Shown: positions 10,060 to 17,679, counted from the stretch's first letter. The stretch: 43,792 bases of DNA from Nitrosomonadales bacterium (GCA_005240145.1 SBAS01000088.1:68925-112716); one strand, 5' to 3'. Made by a program: numbers and translations. The notes: generated by a model not told the origin, from the letters alone.

Positions 10060-11222
10060 GCACAACACCGGAGACGCGCCTCGCGCATTACGTCGCCACC
10101 GAGCCCTTCGAGCCGCTCGCGACCGAGACGCTGACGCCCGAGCAGGAACGCTTCTACCGCGCCTCGCAGTGGAAGATCATGTGGTGGAAATTCCGGCGCC
10201 ACAAGGTGGCGCTGATTTCGGCCTGGGTGCTGGCGTTCTTCTATGCCTCGATCCTGGTGAGCGAGGTGCTGTCGCCCTACAACCTGCATTCGCGCGACAC
10301 GCGCCATATCTACGCGCCGCCGCAGGAATTGCACCTGTTCCACGAAGGAAAGTTCGTCGGTCCCTTCGTCTACGGCTTCAGCATGGAGCTGAATACCCAG
10401 ACCATGCGCCGCGAGTTCCGGCCCGATGCGGGCAAGGTGCAGGCGCTGCGCTTCTTCTGCCGCGGCGACAGCTATGAGTTCTGGGACTTGTTCGAGGCGC
10501 AATTCCACCTCGTCTGTCCCGCCGAAGACGGCACCTTCTTCCTCTTCGGCACCGACCGGCTCGGCCGCGACGTGCTCTCGCGCATCATCCACGGCACGCG
10601 CATTTCGCTCACTGTGGGCCTGCTCGGCATCGCCGTGAGTTTCATCATCGGCATCACGCTGGGCGGAATCTCCGGCTATTACGGCGGCTGGATCGACACC
10701 GCCATCCAGCGCTTCATCGAGATGGTGCGATCGTTTCCGGAGCTGCCGCTGTGGATGGCGCTCTCGGCCGCGCTGCCCATCAACTGGAGTCCAGTGCTGG
10801 TCTATTTCGGCATCACCATCATCCTGGGCCTGCTCGACTGGCCGGGCCTGGCGCGCGCGGTGCGCTCGAAGCTGCTTGCGCTACGCGAGGAGGAGTTCGC
10901 CAGCGCCGCGGTGCTGATGGGCGCGACGCCGCAACGCGTGATCGCGCGCCACCTGCTGCCGAGTTTCGCCAGCCACCTCATCGCCTCGCTCACCCTCTCG
11001 GTGCCGAGCATGATCCTCGGCGAAACCGCACTGTCCTTCCTCGGCCTCGGCCTGCGCCCGCCGGTGACGAGCTGGGGCGTGCTGCTGAATGAAGCGCAGA
11101 ACATCAACGTGGTCGCGCTCTACCCCTGGCTGATGCTGCCCGTGGTGCCCGTATTCACCGTGGTGCTGGCCTTCAACTTCTTCGGCGACGGCCTGCGCGA
11201 CGCCGCGGATCCGTACAAGTAG
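10056..11222 (+). CDS. Peptide-type ABC transporter permease, DppC/YejE-like
   Basis: A 388-residue permease with a cytoplasmic N-terminus of about 35 residues, a first helix after WWKFRRHK, a long periplasmic segment (about residues 65-165), then about five helices. The EAA loop reads EEFASAAVLMGATPQRVIAR, and GTDRLGRDVLSRIIHGTRIS before helix 2 is a DppC-family hallmark. The long periplasmic insert and order after the YejB-like subunit fit YejE. It pairs with the 9016 gene product. The last base of its stop is the first base of the next start. Confidence 0.9.
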   Translation: MSTTPETRLAHYVATEPFEPLATETLTPEQERFYRASQWKIMWWKFRRHKVALISAWVLAFFYASILVSEVLSPYNLHSRDTRHIYAPPQELHLFHEGKFVGPFVYGFSMELNTQTMRREFRPDAGKVQALRFFCRGDSYEFWDLFEAQFHLVCPAEDGTFFLFGTDRLGRDVLSRIIHGTRISLTVGLLGIAVSFIIGITLGGISGYYGGWIDTAIQRFIEMVRSFPELPLWMALSAALPINWSPVLVYFGITIILGLLDWPGLARAVRSKLLALREEEFASAAVLMGATPQRVIARHLLPSFASHLIASLTLSVPSMILGETALSFLGLGLRPPVTSWGVLLNEAQNINVVALYPWLMLPVVPVFTVVLAFNFFGDGLRDAADPYK

Positions 11223-12265
11223 TGCCGGGCGGCCGGAACAATTTCGACTTCCTTCGGCTGCTTGCCGCCGGACTGGTCCTGGTAAGCCATCTATACCCCC
11301 TTACCGGCGTGAAGGACGATCGCCTTCTGACCTATGTGAATTCGCTGGGCCTGGGCATGGTGGGCATCTCGATCTTCTTCGTCATCAGCGGTTATCTCGT
11401 AATGCAGAGCTGGACCCGGGATCCGGACCCGTTGCGCTATGCGGCACGACGCGCATTGCGCATCTATCCGGCGCTGGTCGTTGTCGTCCTCATGACGATG
11501 TTCGTTCTCGGTCCGCTGGTCACCAGCCTGCCGCTCCTGCAATACTTTCAGCAGCCCCGTTTTGTCGGCTATCTCAACGTCCTGCTGCTTTTCCCGATGC
11601 CTTACGTGCTGCCGGGCGTGTTTGCCAGCAATCCTCTCCCGGGCGCGGTAAACGGTTCTCTCTGGACGCTGCCTTATGAAGTGACGATGTATCTATTGCT
11701 TGCCCTGGTTGCACTGACGCGGCTGAAGGAGAGCGCCGTGTTCTGGGTTGGCATCACGGCGCTTCTCGTATTCGCAGCGACGACCTATCGCGGCTCCGCA
11801 ACCCAGGGACCGACGATCTTGTTCATCGGCGCGATGGAGTTCTGCTACCTGGGAGCATTCTTTTTCTACGGCGTCGCAGTGGCAAAGCTGCAAGAAAGAA
11901 TGGGTTCGCCCCGGCTGTCATGGGCGGCGGTGTTTCTCGCGCTATTGATGCTCACCTGGCAGACGGAATGGTCGGATCTTCTGCGTCATCTGCTGCTTGG
12001 ATACGTCGTCATCGCTGTCGGTGTCCGGAGCACGCCATGGCTGTCCGCCGCCAGTCGGCACGGCGACTTTTCCTACGGCATCTATATCTACGCGTTTCCG
12101 GTCCAGCAGACCCTTGTTCACTTCGGCATCGGGTCGGGAAGTGTTCTGCTGAACCTGATGTACCTGGTCATCATTACCCTCGTCTTCGCCGTGTTGTCAT
12201 GGATCTTTGTGGAAAGGCGGGCATTGCTCTTGAAACCATCAAAGCCTGGTGCGGCGGAGCTTTAG
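11222..12265 (+). CDS. Acyltransferase family 3 (OafA-like) membrane protein
   Basis: A 347-residue polytopic protein. The first helix NNFDFLRLLAAGLVLVSHLY carries the conserved Arg and His of acyltransferase-3 proteins, and about ten hydrophobic helices follow. Members move acetyl or other acyl groups onto extracytoplasmic glycans. The start is GTG, sharing its first base with the preceding stop. It is the last gene of the co-directional run and would fit O-acylation of the glycan made by the genes at 2-4715. Its base composition seems less GC-rich than its neighbours (for example around 11660-11900), so it may have been acquired separately. Confidence 0.87.
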   Translation: MPGGRNNFDFLRLLAAGLVLVSHLYPLTGVKDDRLLTYVNSLGLGMVGISIFFVISGYLVMQSWTRDPDPLRYAARRALRIYPALVVVVLMTMFVLGPLVTSLPLLQYFQQPRFVGYLNVLLLFPMPYVLPGVFASNPLPGAVNGSLWTLPYEVTMYLLLALVALTRLKESAVFWVGITALLVFAATTYRGSATQGPTILFIGAMEFCYLGAFFFYGVAVAKLQERMGSPRLSWAAVFLALLMLTWQTEWSDLLRHLLLGYVVIAVGVRSTPWLSAASRHGDFSYGIYIYAFPVQQTLVHFGIGSGSVLLNLMYLVIITLVFAVLSWIFVERRALLLKPSKPGAAEL

Positions 12266-12298
12266 GGTTTTTTCGCAACTTCACCCGCCGCCAGCGGC

Positions 12299-13147
12299 TC
12301 AGGGCGTCAGAACCAGGCCCTCGCGTGCCAGGACCGCGCCCGGCATTGCTGCTTCGACCTCCCTCGCGATGCCGTCGAGCCGCTCATCGTCGTGGTCCGG
12401 GTCGTGGTGGAACACCACCAGCTTCTTCGCGCCGGCGGACTTGCACAGGCGCACGGCTTCCTGCCAGGTCGAGTGTCCCCAGCCGACGTAGGATTTCGCG
12501 TACTCCTCGTCGGTGTACGTGCAGTCGTAGATCACGATGTCGGCGCCGGCGATGAGCGCGAGCACGCCGCGGTCAGGAATGCCGGGCAGATGCTCGGTAT
12601 CGGTGACATAGCAGATCGACTTGCCAGCGAACTCGATGCGGTAGCCGGTCGCGCCGTCGGGGTGGTTGAGCGCCGCCGTGCGCACGACGATCCCCGCCGC
12701 AGGCGCGAGCGTCTCGCCGCCGCTGAAGTCGCGGTATTCCATGTTCGCCTTGAATACTTCGGGCGGCACCGGAAACAGCGGCGCCGCCATGAACTCGCGC
12801 AGCACGCGCTGCAGCGTCATGCCCGCGCCCAGGTGCCCGGCCCAGAGCCGGAAGGCGTTCTGCGGCTGGAAGAACGGCTTGAAGAAGGGCAGGCCGCAGA
12901 CATGGTCAAAATGCGTGTGCGTGAAGAAGATGTCGGCCTCGACCGGGGCTTCGGCCACCAGCCGGTTGCCGAGGTAGCGCATGCCGGTGCCGGCGTCGAG
13001 CAGGATGAGCCGCGTGCCGCAGCGCACCTCGATCGATGAGGTGTTGCCGCCATAGCGCGCGGTCGCGGCGCCCGGCGTGGCGATGCTGCCGCGCACGCCC
13101 CAGAACCGAACCAGGAAATCGCCCCCTGCAGTTTTCCCCGCGCTCAC
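12299..13147 (-). CDS. MBL-fold hydrolase, cyclic-phosphodiesterase-like
   Basis: The protein has VRFWGVRGSIATPG near the N-terminus, a YGGNTSSIEVRCG segment and the metal site FTHTHFDHVCGLPFF, followed by later His/Asp ligands around VTDTEHLPG and VFHHDPDHDD. This is the metallo-beta-lactamase fold of the PhnP/cyclic-phosphate phosphodiesterase type. The GTG at 13147 is chosen because it leaves about 50 bases for divergent promoters; the frame stays open through an ATG at 13198 and one at 13222, which would run into the divergent gene's start. It faces away from an ABC-like gene followed by a cyclic-nucleotide-binding gene, so a role in nucleotide signalling is tempting but unproven. Confidence 0.82.
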   Translation of the reverse strand: MSAGKTAGGDFLVRFWGVRGSIATPGAATARYGGNTSSIEVRCGTRLILLDAGTGMRYLGNRLVAEAPVEADIFFTHTHFDHVCGLPFFKPFFQPQNAFRLWAGHLGAGMTLQRVLREFMAAPLFPVPPEVFKANMEYRDFSGGETLAPAAGIVVRTAALNHPDGATGYRIEFAGKSICYVTDTEHLPGIPDRGVLALIAGADIVIYDCTYTDEEYAKSYVGWGHSTWQEAVRLCKSAGAKKLVVFHHDPDHDDERLDGIAREVEAAMPGAVLAREGLVLTP

Positions 13148-13196
13148 GGCCGATACTTTGGCACGAACCCGCGCCGCTTGCACTATGATCCTTGCC

Positions 13197-15917
13197 ATGG
13201 AACGGTCCCTGTTCGCGTTCATCTTCCGCTACAGCAAGCGCGAACAACTGCTGATCGTGCCGCTGGTCGTCGCCTCGATGCTGATCTATTTCTCGATGCT
13301 CGACCTGCCCAAGGCGATCATCAACGAGGCGATCCAGGGCAAGCGCTTCCCGGTGCCGGAGGCCACGGTGGCGTTCATGAAACTGCACTTCAGCCTGCCC
13401 GGTTTCCTCGGCGGCGGCCAGGTGCAGCTGTTCGACGGTTTCGCGCTCCACCAGCTGCCCTACCTGTTTGCGCTGACCTTCGCGTTCCTCACTCTGATCG
13501 TGGTCAACGGCGGCCTGAAGTTCCAGATCAACACCATGAAGGGCTGGCTCGGCGAGCGCATGCTGCGGCGCCTGCGCTACGCCCTCTTTGACCGCATCCT
13601 GCGCTTCCCGCTCGCCCGCTTCCGGCGCGTCAAGTCGGCCGAACTGTCCACCATGATCAAGGACGAGGTCGAGCCGCTGGGCGGTTTCGTCGGCGAATCG
13701 ATGATCACGCCGCTGTTCCTCGCCGGCGAGGCGCTCACGGCGATGTTCTTCATCCTCTACCAGCATGTCTATCTGGGGCTGATCGCGATCGGCGTAGTGG
13801 GCGCGCAGGCGCTCATCATCCCGAAGCTGCGCCGGCGGCTGCTCGTGCTCGCCAAGGCGCGCCAGCTCGGCGCGCGCCAGCTCTCCGGAAGGATCGCCGA
13901 GGTCGCCGACGGCGTGATCGAAGTGCACGCCCACGACACCTCGAACTACGAGCGCGCCGAGATCTCCTCGCGCCTGGGCACGATCTTCCGCATCCGCTTC
14001 GAGTTCTACCAGCGCAAGTTCATGATCAAGTTCCTCAACAATTTCCTCTCCCAGGTGGGCCCGTTCCTGTTCTACCTGGTGGGCGGCTACCTGGTGATCG
14101 CAGGCAGCCTGGACATCGGCACGCTGGTGGCCGTGATCGCGGCCTACAAGGACCTGCCCAGCCCGATCAAGGAACTCATCGACTGGGACCAGCAGCGCCT
14201 CGACGTGCAGATCAAGTACACGCAGGTGGTCGAGCAGTTCACGGACGAGGACATGATGCCGGCCGAATTGCAGGCGCCGGTTCCCGCGCCGCAACTGCCC
14301 AGCGCGGGCAAGCTGCGCGTGTCCAACCTGACGCTGGCGGGCGAGGCGGGATCGAAGCTGATCGATGGCGTCTCCTTCGAAGTCGGTCTCGACCAGCACG
14401 TCGCGATCCTCGGTTCCCACGCTGCGGGCGTCGCCGAACTGACGCAGATGCTCGCGCGCCTGGTGGTGCCTAGCAGCGGCCAGATCGACGTCGGCGGTAC
14501 CGACATGATCAAGGCGCCCGAGGCGGTCACGGGCCGCGCCATGGCCTACGTCGGCCCTGCGGCCTACCTCTTTCCGACCAGCGTGCGCGACAACCTGCTC
14601 TACGGACTCAAACACCATCCGCTGAGCGAGCGGACCTACGAAGGCAAGGCGCTGAAGGAATTCGATTTCCAGATGAGCGAGGCAAAGCGCACCGACAGCA
14701 CATTGCTTGATTTCCACGCCGACTGGACCGACTACCAGGCCGCGGGCGCGTCCAGTCCGCAGGAAATCGAAACACGCATCGTCGAAGTCCTCAAGACCGT
14801 CGAACTGGAGGAAACCATATTCGAACTCGGCTTGCGCAGCGCGGTCGACGCGGCAGACCATCCCGGCCTGGCCGAAAGCGTGCTGCGCGCGCGCGAGTCG
14901 ATCCGCGCGCGGCTTGCGGCGCCCGGCATGCAGGGGCTGGTCGAGCAGTTCGACGCCGGGCGCTATAACCGCAACGCGACGCTGGCGGAGAACCTGCTCT
15001 TTGGCACGCCCATCGGCAAGAAGATCTTCGACATCGAGAACCTGGCGGGCAACGAGTACGTGCGCCGCGTGCTGCGCGAGACGGGTCTCGCCGACGATCT
15101 GCTCAAGACCGGGCACAAGCTGGCCGAGACGATGGTCGAACTCTTCAGCGGCCTGGCGCCGGGACACGAGTTCTTCGAGCGCTTCAGCTTCATCAAGCAG
15201 GACGACCTGCCGGAGGTGAAGGCGGTGCTCGGCCGCGTGGCCGACGCCGGCCCGGAAAAGATCGAGGCGGTCGACCGCGACCTGCTCATGGCGCTGCCAT
15301 TCAAGCTGATTTCCGCCCGCCACCGCCTCGGCCTCATCGACGAGGCTTTCGAAGCGCGCATCCTGCGTGCGCGGCGCCACTTCGCCGAACAGCTGCCGGC
15401 GGACATGCGGGGCGGAATCGAATTCTTCGACGCGGCGCGCTACAACGGCGCGGCGACGCTGCAGGACAACATCCTGTTCGGCAAGGTCGCCACCGGCCAG
15501 GCGCAGGCCGGCAACCGTATCGCCGCCATGCTGCATGAGGTGCTCGAGGAGCTGAAACTGCGGCCGCAGGTGGCCTCGATCGGACTGGGCTACCAGGTCG
15601 GGGTCGGCGGCGCGCGGCTTTCCTCCGCCGACCGGCAGAAGGTCGCGATCGCGCGCGCGCTGCTCAAGCGCCCGGTGGTGCTGATCCTCGACCAGGCGGC
15701 GGCGGTCCTCGACGGGGCTGCGCAGAACCGCATCGTGACGAGCATCCTCGAGTCGCGCACAGGAAGCAGCGTCTTCTGGGCCTTGCAGCGCAACGACCTC
15801 GCCGAGCGCTTCGGCCATACGCTGGTGATGGAGCGGGGGCGCCTCGCCGAGCAGGGCCTGTTCGCCGACCTGAAGAGCAGCGGCGGCGCGCTGCACAAGA
15901 TGTTGAACGCCGGATAA
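13197..15917 (+). CDS. Large ABC exporter-like protein with degenerate ATPase domain
   Basis: A protein of about 906 residues. Residues 1-340 form a six-helix ABC-exporter-type membrane domain. The nucleotide-binding domain starts near residue 375. Its Walker A position (from residue 406) reads GSHAAGVAE instead of GxxGxGKS/T. The signature is LSSADRQK at 808, Walker B is VVLILDQ with Gln833 in place of the catalytic Glu, and the H-loop reads FWALQRND with Gln for His. Between the first Q-loop-like segment and the signature lie about 300 extra residues holding a duplicated block. The protein may therefore bind but not hydrolyse ATP. ATG 13197 is chosen over 13185. A cyclic-nucleotide sensor gene follows 11 bases after the stop. 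Confidence 0.85.
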   Translation: MERSLFAFIFRYSKREQLLIVPLVVASMLIYFSMLDLPKAIINEAIQGKRFPVPEATVAFMKLHFSLPGFLGGGQVQLFDGFALHQLPYLFALTFAFLTLIVVNGGLKFQINTMKGWLGERMLRRLRYALFDRILRFPLARFRRVKSAELSTMIKDEVEPLGGFVGESMITPLFLAGEALTAMFFILYQHVYLGLIAIGVVGAQALIIPKLRRRLLVLAKARQLGARQLSGRIAEVADGVIEVHAHDTSNYERAEISSRLGTIFRIRFEFYQRKFMIKFLNNFLSQVGPFLFYLVGGYLVIAGSLDIGTLVAVIAAYKDLPSPIKELIDWDQQRLDVQIKYTQVVEQFTDEDMMPAELQAPVPAPQLPSAGKLRVSNLTLAGEAGSKLIDGVSFEVGLDQHVAILGSHAAGVAELTQMLARLVVPSSGQIDVGGTDMIKAPEAVTGRAMAYVGPAAYLFPTSVRDNLLYGLKHHPLSERTYEGKALKEFDFQMSEAKRTDSTLLDFHADWTDYQAAGASSPQEIETRIVEVLKTVELEETIFELGLRSAVDAADHPGLAESVLRARESIRARLAAPGMQGLVEQFDAGRYNRNATLAENLLFGTPIGKKIFDIENLAGNEYVRRVLRETGLADDLLKTGHKLAETMVELFSGLAPGHEFFERFSFIKQDDLPEVKAVLGRVADAGPEKIEAVDRDLLMALPFKLISARHRLGLIDEAFEARILRARRHFAEQLPADMRGGIEFFDAARYNGAATLQDNILFGKVATGQAQAGNRIAAMLHEVLEELKLRPQVASIGLGYQVGVGGARLSSADRQKVAIARALLKRPVVLILDQAAAVLDGAAQNRIVTSILESRTGSSVFWALQRNDLAERFGHTLVMERGRLAEQGLFADLKSSGGALHKMLNAG
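14880..15482 (+). repeat. Internal duplication within the ABC-like gene
   Basis: Two blocks of about 42 residues, 14880-15005 (residues 562-603) and 15360-15482 (722-762), share the pattern [VI]LRAR, then FDA-x-RYN, then ATL-x2-N-[IL]-LFG. They also match at DNA level (cgacgcc versus cgacgcg, then gcgctataac versus gcgctacaac). A third, weaker copy of the last part (SVRDNLLYG, residue 465) is at the normal place in the ATPase domain. The segment after the Q-loop seems to have been copied within one gene. Confidence 0.75.
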
Positions 15918-15928
15918 GGAGAAAAACC

Positions 15929-16384
15929 ATGAGCCTGGAGCAGGAATTCGAATTGATCCGGCGCGTGCCGATTTTCAGCACCACGGACCCGGCAATGCAG
16001 AAGCTGCTCGCCTTCAGCAGCGACCGCCTGACCTACGATGAGGGCCAGATCATGTTCAGCGCCGGCGACCCCCCCGACAGCGCTTATATCGTCATGGAAG
16101 GCGAAGTCGACATCACCGTGCCGACGCCGAAGGGCGCGCTGCTCGTGAATACGCTGACGCGCAACGACGTGATCGGCGAAATCGGCATCTTCGGCGATGT
16201 GCCGCGCACGGCGACCGCCGTCGCGCGCACGCGCGTGGAGGCGCTGCGCATCTCGCGCGACGTGTTCGTCAACGTAATTCGCAGCAACCCCGACGCCGCA
16301 ATCGCGCTGGTGAAAATCCTCGCCGACCGGCTGGCCAAGACCACCGCGCAACTGCGCCGCATGGCCGCCGAGGGCGGCAGGTAG
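15929..16384 (+). CDS. Stand-alone cyclic-nucleotide-binding domain protein
   Basis: A 151-residue protein made almost entirely of one CRP-type cyclic-nucleotide-binding fold. The phosphate-binding cassette is VIGEIGIFGDVPRTATAV, with Gly83-Glu84 for the ribose and Arg93-Thr94 for the cyclic phosphate, all intact. A C-terminal helix (residues 110-150) follows, and there is no helix-turn-helix, so it is not a DNA-binding CRP regulator. A GGAGAA ribosome-binding site precedes the ATG. It lies 11 bases downstream of the ABC-like gene and is probably co-transcribed, so it may sense cAMP or cGMP for that membrane protein. Confidence 0.88.
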   Translation: MSLEQEFELIRRVPIFSTTDPAMQKLLAFSSDRLTYDEGQIMFSAGDPPDSAYIVMEGEVDITVPTPKGALLVNTLTRNDVIGEIGIFGDVPRTATAVARTRVEALRISRDVFVNVIRSNPDAAIALVKILADRLAKTTAQLRRMAAEGGR

Positions 16385-16452
16385 AAAAACAGGGACAGAC
16401 CACGTTTTCCCTGCCGCTGTTGTCCAAAAAACGTGGCCTGTCCCTGTTTTTC
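16384..16452. terminator. Long bidirectional hairpin between convergent genes, REP-like
   Basis: Left arm 16384-16408 and right arm 16428-16452 are complementary at 24 of 25 positions, with a 19-base loop. Both ends carry A/T runs (aaaaac... and ...gttttt), so each strand reads as a rho-independent terminator. It fills the gap between the stop of the cyclic-nucleotide protein (+) and that of apaG (-) exactly. The core GGGACAGACCACG resembles repeated hairpins I associate with betaproteobacterial genomes, which would make it a REP-type element; that part is recollection, not shown here. Confidence 0.8.
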
Positions 16453-16453
16453 G

Positions 16454-16837
16454 CTAGTGCAGCACTCGCGGCACCGAGAGCGTGAACTCCGGAATCGGCG
16501 CTTCGAAGCGGGTGCCGTCCTCGGCGACCATCTGGTAGCTGCCGCGCATGGTGCCCACCGGGGTCGCGATCGCGGTGCCGCTGGAGTACTCGTGGCCCTC
16601 GCCGGGGCGCAGCACGGGCTGTGCGCCGACCACGCCCAGGCCGCGCACTTCCTGCACCAGGCCCTGAGAGTCGGTGATGATCCAGTGCCGGCTGATCAGC
16701 TGCGCCGTCGAATTGCCGGTATTGCGGATATGGATGGTGTAGGCGAACACATAGCGCCCGGCCTTCTCGTCCGATTGCTCGGGCAGGTACTGCACCGACG
16801 GCGTCACCGATACCTCGTAGCGCTTTTCCTGGCCCAT
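16454..16837 (-). CDS. apaG: ApaG protein
   Basis: A 127-residue single-domain protein of ApaG length. It starts MGQEKRYEVSVTPSVQYLPE, continues with YTIHIRNTGNSTAQLISRHW and has the family signature GVVGAQPVLRPGEGHEYSSG, a fibronectin-III-like fold. ApaG is linked to cobalt/magnesium tolerance and to dinucleoside tetraphosphate metabolism in enterobacteria, but its molecular role is unclear. The frame extends upstream to 17008 over rpe, so the ATG at 16837 was chosen from family length. It is divergent from rpe, a pairing often seen in betaproteobacteria. Confidence 0.95.
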   Translation of the reverse strand: MGQEKRYEVSVTPSVQYLPEQSDEKAGRYVFAYTIHIRNTGNSTAQLISRHWIITDSQGLVQEVRGLGVVGAQPVLRPGEGHEYSSGTAIATPVGTMRGSYQMVAEDGTRFEAPIPEFTLSVPRVLH

Positions 16838-16858
16838 GCGCGCATTGTAGGACGCGCC

Positions 16859-16888
16859 TTGGGCTGCCGTAAGGTCAGGGGATAGAAT
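16859..16888 (+). promoter_or_regulatory. Candidate sigma-70 promoter for rpe
   Basis: TTGGGC at 16859-16864 and TAGAAT at 16883-16888 are 18 bases apart. The -10 ends ten bases before the rpe ATG, so the transcript would have only a few untranslated bases. No clear ribosome-binding site is present, which fits. Confidence 0.5.
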
Positions 16889-16898
16889 CGGTGCCGCC

Positions 16899-17561
16899 AT
16901 GCAGCTGCGTATCGCCCCCTCGATCCTTTCCGCGGACTTCGCGCGCCTCGGCGAAGAAGTGGCCGCCGTAGAGTCGGCGGGGGCCGACCTGCTGCATTTC
17001 GACGTCATGGATAACCACTACGTGCCCAACCTCAGCATCGGGCCGCTGGTGTGCGCGTCGCTGCGGCCGCGCACGAAAATGCCGATCGACGTCCACCTGA
17101 TGGTGAAGCCGGTGGACCGGATCATTCCGGAGTTCGCCAAGGCGGGCGCCAACATCATCAGCTTCCATCCCGAAGCCTCCGATCACGTCGACCGCACGAT
17201 TGCGCTGATCCGCGAAGCGGGCTGCAAGGCGGGGCTGGTGTTCAACCCGGCGACGCCGCTTTCCCATCTCGACCACACGCTGGACAAGCTCGACCTGGTG
17301 CTGATGATGTCGGTGAATCCGGGCTTCGGCGGCCAGCAGTTCATCGCCTCGGTACTGCCCAAGATCGCCGCGGTGCGCAAAAGGATCCGGGCCTCGGGAC
17401 GCGACGTCTGGCTCGAAGTCGACGGCGGCGTGAAGGTGGACAACATCGCGCAGGTGGCGAAGGCGGGGGCCGATACCTTCGTCGCTGGCTCGGCGATTTT
17501 CGGCTCGAAGGATTACGCCGCGACGATCCGCGACATGCGCGCGCGCCTTGCAGCGGTTTAG
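16899..17561 (+). CDS. rpe: Ribulose-phosphate 3-epimerase
   Basis: A 220-residue TIM-barrel enzyme that interconverts ribulose 5-phosphate and xylulose 5-phosphate in the cytoplasm (pentose phosphate pathway and, where present, Calvin cycle). It starts [20 protein letters not shown] and has [13 protein letters not shown] with the catalytic Asp, VDVHLM-type [21 protein letters not shown] and [10 protein letters not shown], all family hallmarks. Its product also leads to PRPP, which trpD uses, and the trp operon follows 20 bases later behind its own leader. No oddities. Confidence 0.97.
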   Translation: MQLRIAPSILSADFARLGEEVAAVESAGADLLHFDVMDNHYVPNLSIGPLVCASLRPRTKMPIDVHLMVKPVDRIIPEFAKAGANIISFHPEASDHVDRTIALIREAGCKAGLVFNPATPLSHLDHTLDKLDLVLMMSVNPGFGGQQFIASVLPKIAAVRKRIRASGRDVWLEVDGGVKVDNIAQVAKAGADTFVAGSAIFGSKDYAATIRDMRARLAAV

Positions 17562-17563
17562 CG

Positions 17564-17572
17564 TGGTATAGT
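17564..17572 (+). promoter_or_regulatory. Extended -10 promoter of the trp leader
   Basis: TGG followed by TATAGT (17567-17572) makes an extended -10 element immediately after the rpe stop. No convincing -35 is seen at the usual distance, which extended -10 promoters tolerate. Transcription would start near 17579, only about three bases before the leader-peptide GTG, so the leader would be almost leaderless. Confidence 0.5.
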
Positions 17573-17581
17573 TTCCAGGTC

Positions 17582-17647
17582 GTGAAACAACTCTCCGCAT
17601 CGTCTGCAGTCCTCTCCTGGCGCCGCTGGCGCTCCTGGCGCAGCTAA
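17582..17647 (+). CDS. trpL: Tryptophan operon leader peptide
   Basis: A 21-residue ORF with GTG start and TAA stop, located 77 bases before trpE. Residues 11-21 read LSWRRWRSWRS, with Trp codons at 17618, 17627 and 17636. Three Trp in the last nine residues, directly before the trp operon, is the classic arrangement for ribosome-mediated attenuation: the ribosome stalls at these codons when charged tRNA-Trp is scarce. No ribosome-binding site precedes the GTG, in keeping with a start near the transcript 5' end. The abundant Arg codons might make it respond to arginine as well. Confidence 0.72.
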   Translation: MKQLSASSAVLSWRRWRSWRS

Positions 17648-17650
17648 ATC

Positions 17651-17679
17651 GCGTCGTGCCGCGGGACGCTTCGTCCCGC
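17651..17679 (+). terminator. Attenuator hairpin of the trp leader with alternative pairing
   Basis: A perfect 8-bp stem, GCGGGACG (17661-17668) with CGTCCCGC (17672-17679), closes on a CTT loop just after the leader-peptide stop. GCGTC at 17651-17655 can instead pair with GACGC at 17665-17669, which would break this stem, so two exclusive folds exist. There is no U-tract afterwards (ACCCCCG), so the mechanism may be Rho-dependent or translational, not simple intrinsic termination. Confidence 0.5.

Noticed and set aside
12906-15896. Open frame of nearly 1000 codons on the minus strand opposite the ABC-like gene
   Set aside because: It is antisense to a clearly conserved protein, has no recognisable motif, and its composition (many Arg, Gln, His, Glu) is that of a GC-rich shadow frame.
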